NCBI GenBank assembly: GCA_008694505.1
Contig: VZDJ01000623.1
Coordinates: 14,224,988-14,288,987, forward strand
Length of the DNA: 64,000 nucleotides
Source: Cyanoderma ruficeps
Lineage: Eukaryota > Chordata > Aves > Passeriformes > Timaliidae
Direction: 5' to 3'
Part shown: piece after piece, positions 1-9,795 of the stretch
How positions within the stretch are numbered: position 1 is the stretch's first letter
How the letters are laid out: each line of letters starts with the position of its first letter
Translations under genes and position numbers: made by a program
Notes under the pieces: model-generated
The model's database searches: none
Seen by the model: the letters and a program-made list of their open reading frames with translations, nothing else
Told to the model about the DNA's origin: nothing

Positions 1-1237
1 GTGATGCTAACAATGATACAATGCAGGATAAGTATACATTTATTCTTCAAATATTAATTCAATGTCAGTGTCATCATTTGGTCCACAGGAAGAAAGTAAG
101 TACAGCTGAAGAGTATAGAATCACTATGTATTGTAAGGCAAAAGCAAGGAAGAGACATAGGGCAGAGAAGACACAAAAAACCCTCCATAAATACATCTAG
201 AAAATATGACAGATGGGAGATACATGCCTTTGTAAAGTGACTTGAGCTTCACCTCTGTCCCTGAATGGCAATCAGAGTCACCCCAGGGCTAAAGCAGGAC
301 TACAAATAAACCATCAAACTGCTTTGAGCTGCACAATGTGACAAATAGCATGATATAGTAGGCACTGAGAGAAGGTTGTGCTGCTCTTCAAATGTAGATT
401 AAAATGTAAAAGGTCTAGAAAGAGTTTTTCTACAAATATAACATCAGTTCATTCCCCATAGTAGAAATAAGAGAAGTCCCAATTTAAAGTGCCCCTAAGT
501 GTGTTGTGTTGGATTAAGAAAAACATTAACAGTCAAAGGGGGTCTTACCCACTTTCTCTGGCTTGTACTAAAAGAGCCCATGTTTATTCTGAACTTCACC
601 ACTTAGAAACATCACAAGATGAAGTACAAAACTCTTCCTACACCAACTTTAATCTGGTCTTATGCTACATATTGTTAAGTCATGGCTGTTAAAACCCTTA
701 ATGCCATTCAGTGTGGAATCACAGGCACTCTCATGCTGGGAGAAGCTAGATTTTTTTTAAGTGAAACACCCAACTCTTTAAATGTACTGCAATATTTTTA
801 ACCATTTCAGTATTGCCATATATTGTGAACCTTGAAAGTGCAAGAAAATGAACAAATGGCTGTTAAATTAACAGGAAAGGTTTGCACTCTGAAGAAATGT
901 TGAAACATAAATTGACCATACTGCCATTTCTCTGAGCTTTTATGTCCCATTTTAAGTAATGATAAGAAAAAATGTATCCTATTCCAACATCAGATGGTGA
1001 ATTTGAGACCAGCCATCATAAGAAACATCGTAAGATATCTGAAGAAAAAACATCTTGAGGATCTTCATGAATACTGTCGATAGACTTCATAACAAGCAGA
1101 ACATAGTATTTGGAGTGAAAGCCAAATGCACTGAATTATGATTTCTGTTTAGGGAAGTGGTTGTGTTACGAGGAAGAAAATCCTTATTTTCTATCTATGA
1201 ATTTACTTTGATAGAAAGCATTTGGAAAGACAGCACA
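1..1237. other. AT-rich noncoding DNA
   Basis: No splice-flanked open frame, RNA gene or recognisable repeat is visible. The one 67-codon frame at 489-692 has no exon-like boundaries or protein similarity that I recognise. I see nothing supportable here. Confidence 0.6.
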
Positions 1238-2083
1238 TGTTTTGGGCTTGTGTGACCAGATTTTGTCGAGGGAGTGGAGGGGGCACTATAAGGGCATCTT
1301 CTTTGAGAAGCTGACAGAAGCTTCCCTTGTATCAGATAGAGCAAACATCAGCCAGCTCTAAGACAGACTGACTGCTAGCCAAGGCCAAGACCACCAATGA
1401 TGACGGTAGCACCTCTGGGATGACAAATTTCAGAAAGGGCAAAATCTGGACCACAAGGCAGAAAGAAGCGTGTGAATATACAAAAAGAGCCCTGTAGACA
1501 CACAGGTCGGTGAAGAAGGAGGGGCAGGAGGTGCTTCAGGTGCTGGAGCAGAGATTCCCCTGCAGCCCATTGTGCAGCCCATGGTAAGACACCTGTGCCC
1601 CTGCAGCCCATGAAGGTCTACACTGGAGCAGAGATCCATCTGCAGCCTGTGGAGGATATCATACCACACAGCAGGGGAAAATGGTGAGGAGCCCTCTCTC
1701 TGTAGAAAGAAAGAGTGGTAGAGACAACACGTGATGAACTGACCACAGCCCCCATTACCTGTTCCCATGCACTGCTCAGAGCAAGGAGGTACAGAAAACC
1801 AGGAGCAAAGTTAAGCTCAGAAAGCAGGGAGGGATGAGCTGAAGATGGTTTAGGATTTAGTTTTAATTCTCATTATACTTTCTGATATGACTGACAACAA
1901 ATTAAACTAATTTCCTCAGGCAGAGTCTGCTTTGCCTGTGGCTGTAATTAGTGAGTGATTTCTCCATGTCCTTATCTTGATCCATGAGCATTTCAATCTA
2001 TTTTCTCTCCTCTGTTCAGCTGAGGAAGGGAGTAACAAAGTGAATTTGGTGAACACCTAGCAATCAGCTACAGTTAATCCACA
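1238..2083 (+). mobile_element. ERVL-like solo LTR, nearly full length
   Basis: The element starts TGTTTTGGG and ends CCACA, about 846 bp, as expected for an LTR with TG...CA ends. The order of blocks matches the avian ERVL LTR type (chicken GGERVL-like) as I know it. A leader block lies at about 1274-1330, followed by a block ending in a short A/T promoter-like stretch near 1420-1432. Next comes an imperfect tandem of 'ctggagcagagat...ctgcagcc' units at about 1541-1655. The last part (1660-2083) resembles the R/U5 side, including a decayed AATAAA-like stretch near 1900. The ATs and missing CpGs suggest an old copy. No internal retroviral genes flank it, so it is a solo LTR. No clean target-site duplication is visible; ACAGCA on the left and ACAGTA on the right are similar but offset by two bases. 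Short open frames on the minus strand here are by-products of the G/C-rich repeat. Orientation is inferred from the promoter-like and polyA-like positions. Confidence 0.75.
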
Positions 2084-2214
2084 ACAGTACTCAAAAAAAC
2101 AAAAAATCAACAGGAGAGGGGGAGAATGTATAGAGGGTTCTGGGAACATTATGGAAACCAGTAGCACAATTACCGGAGTGTGCTGGGGACACATCTTCCT
2201 GCTCATGGCCATTT

Positions 2215-2542
2215 TGTGAGGAGTTAATGAACAATTATTCAAAAATAGATGTTGTAATAAATAAGCAGACAGGACTGTTTTCACATGCAGAAAAGCCAAT
2301 TCTTTATTAACAAAGCTCATATTTATAGGAAATATCAGAAGGGACTGTGTTAAAACTAATTGGTCAGCAATACAGTGAAACTCAGTTCATTGGTCAGTAA
2401 GGACTATTGTATATGTCTATCAAATTTTCTCCATATAGATATGTTCATATATTTTCTTCACTGATTCTCATGGGGCAGATTATTTGTTTATGTAGGTGCA
2501 AACTTATTTTCCTTAGAACAGGTTGTTGTATTCATTCTTACA
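2215..2542 (-). mobile_element. Probable ERVK-like LTR remnant (minus strand)
   Basis: Read on the minus strand, promoter signals occur in the expected order. Two CCAAT boxes (plus-strand ATTGG near 2359 and 2390) come first, then TATAAATA (plus-strand near 2318-2326), then AATAAAG about 20 bases further on (plus-strand CTTTATT near 2300). The interval begins TGTGAG and ends TTACA on the plus strand, giving TG...CA limits and a length of 328 bp, which suits a compact LTR. The exact limits are a guess and I see no clear target-site duplication. A stop-free minus-strand frame (2057-2320) runs from this LTR into the 130 bp before the neighbouring LTR; I do not assign it a product. It could alternatively be a cellular promoter-like region, but the close TATA to AATAAA spacing is much more typical of an LTR. 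Confidence 0.5.
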
Positions 2543-4229
2543 TTTTTTTCTTTATGTGAACTTACAGGCTACTTCTAGCTTAGCTAGAGTAGCAGGACCT
2601 AAACCATATTTTATAGGGCCTCTCTTTTATAACATCTCTACCTGTGTGCAACAAATAGGAATATTTGTCAGCACATTACCTGTGAGGGTATCACATATCT
2701 TGGTGAAATGTTCTGTATAAAAATACTGTGCTGTGAGCCAAACAGTATGTGTGAATGAAGCAACTCAAACTGCCTTTTTGGAGAGGTTCTTGCCCCAGAA
2801 ATGAAAGTGATAAAGAGGCAGGTGACTACTACAAACATCATCTGGATTAAATGGTTACCAAGAGGTTAACACAAGAATTTGCAATAAGGCAGCATTATGA
2901 AAGGAACAAGAAAACACAGAGAAGAGATCACAGAGGCAAACAGGGCAGTGGGGACACTCCAGGGCCACACAACCAGGAGGGGATGGGGAGAATGGGGTGC
3001 CTCTGTCACCTACAGGTGTGTGGGCTTATTTGGAAACGGATCTTTCAGAATGTGGAGGTACTCAGTATTGGGTCCTATTTTTTATAGATAATATTGATAT
3101 CGTTCACTGATTGCTAGTTGTGTTGCTAATTAATAAACTGTTTAGTTATGCTTTGGTTTAAACCATGTGAACTGAGCAGTTTTTGTCTGAGACAATCCAC
3201 ATAAGTTTTGACAGACAAGTCAAAAATTCACTATCTATTATAGCATTGTAGATCTTAGGGAGAAGAAGATGAAGGCATCTGTCATATACTGTATTTCCAG
3301 GTGATATGGAAAATGAGTAAAGAGAATGTCAGAAATGTAAATTGCCTGTGGAAAGCAAAGTAAGTAAAGACCTTGTCAGAGAGCTCAGTACTTGAAGGAT
3401 GTGTAGTTGCACACACATTCATTCTACATCTTAATGCATTTCAATTTGTTAAACTTAGTTATAAATTAAAATTTTTAGTTTAAAATAATTATAAATTTTC
3501 AATAAGTAAAGGACTTTTTAATCAGCATTAAATACTTGTTTGATAGACATTTTACCTTTTAATTAGTTTTCCATGCAATAATTTTCTTTGTCTTAGAGTA
3601 GCTTTTATATGACACTGTAGGGACCAGAGACCAGAGCTCAGATATCAGAGATGTTGCAATATGATAATGACAATAATTATCTTACCAGTTGAGACACAAA
3701 AGTAAATTTTCCACTGGGAGTAGCTGTTGGATGTTTGTTTCATAATAATTTGGTCTTAAACTAAAAATAAACTTAAAAATCTAGATTATTTAAATGAGAA
3801 AATGTTTCAACTAAGCAATAAAAACAGTATTATATGGTACATCAAAATATAAGAATTCTCACGGAACTGTCAATATTCTGCCATTTTAATTATCACACAA
3901 CATTTAAACAGTTTTAACACTGTTTAGCATAATGTAAAAGACATTTCTTCACTTATCGTAGTCAGATTATTCTTTATTTATTTCTCTTAAATCAGGATTT
4001 TTACCTTTAAAATTCTTAATTTGTCTAAATTTTTAATAAAAGTTAATTTAGAAGATAGTATTACTAGGGGTATCTGTAGATAAAAATGTTCTTGTTTTAG
4101 AAGGTACAATGACATGATTTGAATGGAAAAGTTCTTTGAAGTCTGATTTTGTTGTTCATAAGGTATTCAACCAAACACAAATATTTGTATTTCTTAATTT
4201 GATCTTATTTGGTAAAGTTCAAAGCAATG
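2543..4229. other. AT-rich noncoding DNA
   Basis: Mostly single-copy-looking AT-rich sequence. A modest GC-richer patch lies at about 2920-3020 and contains two overlapping short open frames without exon boundaries. Nothing else can be supported. Confidence 0.5.
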
Positions 4230-4640
4230 AAGACAAGCTGTTGCTAATAATGTCACACTTTAACTAGGTGTGGCTTTTTTCATTAAGTGGCACCTAACAG
4301 TAAACAGTTACTACTCTGAGGATGCAGAAATCCTGGAAGCTAATACCCAGTTGACTTAAATGGACAGTCTTAACGCCTCTTCATGTTTGTTTGACGATAA
4401 TGTAGATGTTGGTGAAAACCAGCAACAACAGATAATATCTAATCACTTTGGGGATTTACATTGCAAACTTCTGGTCTGCTTAACTATTTTAGTCTTTAAC
4501 AAAAATTGTGCATAGCAGTAAAATAAGTGTGTTTATAAGCAGCTTTTCATTTTAAAACTCTGGCGAAAAGTGCTTTCTAAATTATTAAAAATACTTTTAA
4601 AATTTGAAAGGCACTTTGTTCACCGAGTATAAGTGGATCA
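4230..4640. promoter_or_regulatory. Possible conserved noncoding element
   Basis: This stretch has a more balanced composition than its surroundings and a cluster of transcription-factor-like words. TCACACTT (4253-4260) and AGGTGTGG (4266-4273) form an inverted pair resembling T-box half sites. ATTAAGTGG (4282-4290) resembles an NK2-class homeodomain site. Further downstream there are TAAT-type and AGATAA-type words. Such clustering is typical of vertebrate enhancers but also occurs by chance. The function is inferred only. Confidence 0.25.
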
Positions 4641-5139
4641 AATAAGTCCTTCTTCCCCAAAACTTTTGAGTCATCCCAGAAACACTTTTCCTTGAAATAT
4701 TGATGTTTAGTAGTGCCCAGCTTAGCTTTAACTTTCATGAAATGGAATCATAAAACAAAAATAAAATCAGACATTATCTGAATTTCTATGTTAAATCTTT
4801 CTTCTCATTATGCTTTAAAAAAATACACCCATTTTCTACATAAATCACATTTCATCAATGCTGGTATTAAGTCAGGCTGAGGTGGGTAAGAAAACTGTCT
4901 TGTTCAGGAACAGCCACGTTCAAAACATGTCCGGCTGTACAAGAGCAAAAAATGTATTTTGAAAATTTCAGAAACAGTCCTTCAGGGACAGAGGATATAC
5001 GTCTATTTTAACAATATCATGAGTATCTATTCCTGGCAAGCAACTTGTTGAGCTAAATGTTTATTTTTCAGATGTGTTTGTCTCAGCTGTTTCATCTCAG
5101 CACAGAAAAATCCTCTAGAGCCATTCTAACTAATGTTTC

Positions 5140-5340
5140 TGAATGTAGCATGGACAGCTGGACAGACTGACCCGGCAGGCCCTTAGGACACTCACCACAC
5201 CCAGGGCAGGATAGTCACTGCCCTGCTGGGCCTAACTTTGTCAGTGGCAGTAGGGATGATAAATGTTCTGGCACCTGATGCCAAAAAATCATAAAAGGCT
5301 GCACAGCACAGCACTACACTGCAGGGCAATCCAGTAAATG
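5140..5340. other. GC-richer patch with a perfect hairpin
   Basis: A locally GC-rich 200-bp patch inside AT-rich DNA. It contains a perfect 8-bp stem, CAGGGCAG (5202-5209) and CTGCCCTG (5218-5225), around an 8-base loop. A second short dyad, TGGCA...TGCCA, lies near 5269-5283. I do not recognise a repeat family or an exon. Confidence 0.4.
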
Positions 5341-5787
5341 TTCATTGTGTAATGTTGACTTTAGAGAACATTTATATTGGTTCTTAAATGGATTCAAGCT
5401 TGCAGTAAAGTAATACTCATCTCTATCTGGATGCTTATTTTCACAAAAGTTTTATAAAATTCATTTCATTCTGGCATTTCTGATTTTGGTAGAGATTCTC
5501 CAACAGAACTACAGATTATTAGGGATGGAAGTACACTTAGCTGAACACTGAGTTACAAACATTTTGTTCATATAATTTCCTCAGACACTTAGGATAAGGA
5601 AAGAAAAAAATCACTATTTCAGATTTCTTCATCCATCAATCCATTTCCTGCTTTTGAAACCAATTAAAAAAAAGCTTAACAACCAATCAAAATACACAAA
5701 ATAATCTCAAAAAAACCCCACCCCTAAACCTCAACACGATGTTGGTGTTTTTTGTATTTGTTTTGTTTGGTGATTTTTTTTTTTTAG

Positions 5788-5874
5788 GTTCAGGCATTTT
5801 GCCGATTATGTCCAGATATCAAAGAACCGTTTGCCAGAGAAAAAATGTGCCCGAGTTCAAGTATTTCAAGTTGA
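5788..5874 (+). other. Weak candidate terminal exon
   Basis: A run of T residues followed by AG (5774-5787) could serve as a 3' splice site. It is followed by 28 sense codons and a TGA at 5872-5874. The frame contains three cysteines in the first 21 residues and three CpGs, unusual for this AT-rich region. An A10 run follows at 5881. No downstream donor is obvious, so it would have to be a last exon. I do not recognise the peptide. A chance open frame after a poly-T run is at least as likely. Confidence 0.15.
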
Positions 5875-6028
5875 TATATTAAAAAAAAAAGGTTTGATGT
5901 TTTTAATTTTAAATTACTTTAGTTTGCTACCTAGTTTCCTGGGGCAAAAAACTTCAGGTTTCTAAATGTTTTTATTTCAACTAAGAGTTACCTGTTGAAT
6001 GAAAGGAATAAACTCAGGACACAACTGA

Positions 6029-6056
6029 TAAAATAAAATAAAATAAAATAAAATAA
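6029..6056 (+). repeat. (TAAAA)n microsatellite
   Basis: About 5.6 uninterrupted copies of a 5-base unit TAAAA. It lies in ordinary AT-rich DNA. Confidence 0.95.
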
Positions 6057-7587
6057 GCCTATGTACAAATCTGCAAATTAGCTAAAATGCAATATTCTTT
6101 ATTTAACACTAATAACAATGAAAATAAAAGACTTTTTATATGCATTCAAGACTGTGGCAGAAATTTTGTTCTTCAAACTTTCAGTTTTTATTTAATTGTT
6201 TTCTATTCTACAATATAATCTGTGACTGTGTAGGATAAATAATTCTCCAAGATATTTCATGATTGTCAATAGAATATAGGTACAAACTATCAAGCCTATT
6301 TCTCCAAGTCTGCAGAATCACTGCTTTTAGAGAGGTGGTGTCCTTCTTATCATCCTCAATACATCTATCTATGCACAAGATAAAGATCTTAATTAATTCA
6401 TTGCTGTTATATGTGGGCACATCCTTAAAATTTTGGAAGGAAGGAGATTGCTTCAAGTAAAAACTAAAAACTGTGGTTGTTCTTCTGACATACTTGAATT
6501 CTCTGACTCAGGAAAATTGGACTGTTACATTATAGGAGAGAAGGATTTCTGAAAGATTTGTGCTGTTAGCATTTGAGTAGAAATGTTAGAAAGCTGTAGT
6601 AGTTGTCGTTCTGAAGTTTCTACTGCTAGCCAAAGCTGAAACTGTAATTTCAAATAAAGCTGAAAATGTAATTTTTAATGAAAAATTATACATAATCAAA
6701 ATCGAAAAAGTTATGTCAACCTTTGTTATTTCAGATTCTAAACAATTTCAGAAGGATCTTTTCTAGTATTATAACCTGGTTTGTTTCTGCATCAATCTAT
6801 TTGACATTTTGAAGTGCCAGGAGTATTTTCTGAGTTAATTCTTGATTTATTTTCAAAATTAAAGAGAAAATATTTGATTTTGTCTTTACCTATATTTGTT
6901 TCTACCTTAAAATAATCAGCAATGATAATGTGACAAGATGCCATTCTAATTAGAATCACAAATTAATGTCACAGATAAGTCTGAAAAAATAATAATCTAA
7001 AACTGAAATGCACAGTAATAATTAAATCCAAAATTTGTATGTTCATTTAGGCTTTGAAGATTGGCATGTCTCAATACCACTGGCAGATTCTGCTTGATAA
7101 GTAATGTCTACAGCTGCAAAATTTGTATGCAAGGAGTGAGATACATTGAGAGAGCCATGAGAACTCTTGGCATAATAAAAGGCTGTCCAGTATCTGACTC
7201 TTAGTAGTGCCGTCACTCCTTCACTTTCCAAAATATTAATGTGTGCAAAACAGACCTTATTTAAGTGAAAAATGCAAATAATTGAGGCAGAAGAATATGC
7301 AATCCATTCTCCCTCTACTGAAAAGTACATTTGAAGCCATGCTGAGACTGAGTTTCAAATATAGTCACTACTTAATCATACCACAGTTCTGGAAAACATT
7401 TTTGCCTCAAAGCATTGTAAAGACTTCCTTTAATTATTTTTTATTTGGTTATATTCATTTGTACTTTGTTAGGGTTTATGATAATGCTCATGTTGGAAAG
7501 ACTTCCCTGTATGCTACTGAGGCTTCAACTTTTAAACTTGAAACACCTGAGATTCAATTTGCTATAGTGGTGTCTGCTTCTGGTTGA
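6057..7587. other. AT-rich noncoding DNA
   Basis: Contains short overlapping open frames on both strands (6208-6460, 7043-7587) without splice-site context or recognisable protein features. Nothing else can be supported. Confidence 0.5.
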
Positions 7588-7636
7588 TTTTTCCTTTTCT
7601 TTTTTTCTTTTTTCTTTTTNCCTTTTCCTTTTCCTT
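7588..7636 (+). repeat. Pyrimidine tract with an unresolved base
   Basis: A 49-base run of only T and C apart from an N at 7620, with T-rich units ending in a CCTTTT repeat. The N falls inside the homopolymer-like tract, which suggests a sequencing or assembly ambiguity. Confidence 0.9.
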
Positions 7637-9716
7637 AGAAATCATTTTGTTATTTCTGATCACATGGTTAAGGAAAATATTATTTGCATTTGTTAAATAA
7701 TTGTGATTTGCACTTTCAGTGTCTGAAACACTAAGTATGTGAGAGAGTGATGCTGAAGTACAGATTGCATTCAAAATTTCTCTTTCTTTTACCATGTGCA
7801 GTGTGACACCTTTTGGGTTTTGTTTTTTTTTTCTGATAAATTACCATTAAAATGCATGAACAATGTGACCACATATGAAACAAAATCACCTCAGATTTCA
7901 CTGATCGCAACTACAACAGTTTGGAAATAAGATCTAGTTCAAAAATAATTTATATAAAAGTATTAAAGATTTCAGTAAATGCAGGAGATAATTAAACTTG
8001 AAATTTCAAAAGCAATGTCAATTGTAAAAGACTTCTCTATGATATTATTTAAAGTTAGTAAAAAGTAGGTGATTAAAAAAAAATCGTATTTCCTCAATCC
8101 TGAAAAAATATCCATTTACAGTTAGATGTTTGCATAGTTTGTTTTGAAACTCTCATTTTTTATCTTGTATCTCAAAAGTTCTTTTCACCTTTCCAAATCA
8201 CTCTTTGTCCCTCTTTTGTATAACAATACTAATGTAACCTTTCCTACTGACAGCTAATTCTTTCTCCATGTATCCTCCCCATACCGCACAACAGTTTTGA
8301 GTTTTTTAGATCTGTAGGGCAAAACCTCACAGCAACCTCCAGCAAATTCATTATATTTCTTACATTGTATAAATAACAATATAAACAAGGAAACTTTGCA
8401 TGTTCCTTGCTGTTAATCTTTCTGAATATTTTCTTTTCCTGGAGGCATAAATTATTCTAAGGAAAGATGACATAAGCCCATTAGAACCAAAACCACCAAT
8501 TAGTGCCACTTTCTGAGTTTCTTATTCATCCCTTGCTTTTTTTGTCCATTTACCCTGTAAATTTCTAAAGGCATGGCTAATGTCTTTAATTGTTCACATT
8601 ACATTGCAGTTTCTGAAGGATAGTATTTACCAGGCAATCATAAAAAAGAAAACACTACTAATAACCTCTCCCCCTGTAAGCATATTGCAATAGGTGCATG
8701 GGAAAAAATTACCTGAATAAACCTATTTCTGCAGGAATTTTCTTTCCTTTTTGCTCACCAATCTGACAGGCAGGAGCTGTTATTTACAAGGCAAATTGTA
8801 TTTTTCCTAAAGCTATCCTATGATCATTGTCTGAAGTTGACTTAGACTGTAGACTGAATTTTTCTCTCCCCTTCAGTAAGAGTTTAGGGTATTGTATTAC
8901 TTGCAAGTGCTTCAGATTCTGAAATAATCATCTTTTCCAGCATCCCATAGCTGAGAATCTGATTGTTTTTTCCATGTTTGCATCTTGAACAGGTAAATAT
9001 GTAACATTTCTTTTCTAAAATCAGTAAATATTGCTTCTTGACACCTTTTACATACTTTGTATTTTGACAGGAGATAATCCCTCCATTTCATGCTTTTATT
9101 TCTTTTCAGTACCTTCACACTGAATAAACGTCCCACACTGATAATTTCCTCCTGTTACCAACAGCCCACACCTAATTCTTTAGTGGGTCATTAACTTCAA
9201 TCCAAATACTAATTGCAGAAAACATACTGCACTCATAAAGATCAGACCTAAGGAGAGAAGACTATGTTTTTTTTCTTTTTAAATCTAGTATATTCATTCC
9301 CTTTCATATTCTGAAGTTGGAAACAAGGCTAACAGCATGAAATAAGAAATATTTTGTTACTTAGGGACTATTCTCCACTCACTAAATCCTATAATCCTAT
9401 AAAATTATTTTATTAAGATGGACTGTTGCCAGAAGTTTCTGGAACTTTACAAAAAAATTCCTTACCTCTTCTAGTGGTAAGCTTACAAAAAGAAAATATA
9501 GCCATCCCTAGAAAAGGCATTGTCAATTTGTAGTAGACATTCTTATCTGTCTATTCTTCCATTTAAGAACAGTGCTTCCTGCCAATGACATTTAATGCGA
9601 TGGTTTACTTTAGGATTAGACCCTGCTTTTTGCTATCACTTTTTTCTTCCAGATGGAATTGCAGTCAGAGAGAAAGGAAATCTGGATACATCTTGTTTGA
9701 TTATTAGCTTGCTTTT
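7637..9716. other. AT-rich noncoding DNA
   Basis: No recognisable gene, RNA or repeat. Short open frames occur on the minus strand at 7562-7795 (which reads through the pyrimidine tract) and at 8912-9136; neither has exon support. Confidence 0.5.
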
Positions 9717-9795
9717 TGTTTGGTTGGGGTTTTTTGGGGGTTTTTTGGTTGGTTTTTGTTTTTTGGGGGTTTTTGTTTGTTTTGTTCATGTTTTT
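9717..9795 (+). repeat. G/T-rich low-complexity tract
   Basis: About 80 bases almost entirely of G and T, with G runs of 4, 5 and 5 separated by T runs. The pattern could fold as an imperfect G-quadruplex on the plus strand. It is not a telomere repeat because the unit is irregular. The open frame across it is a product of the low complexity. Confidence 0.8.

Noticed and set aside
1375..1768. Two overlapping minus-strand frames of 78 and 112 codons
   Set aside because: They lie on the reverse of the ERVL-like LTR's GC-rich repeat and reflect composition.
2057..2320. Minus-strand frame with a hydrophobic segment next to an LTR
   Set aside because: A retroviral product was considered, but there is no recognisable retroviral protein motif and the frame runs into the neighbouring LTR.
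9717..9795. Interstitial telomere repeat
   Set aside because: The tract is irregular G/T, not TTAGGG units.
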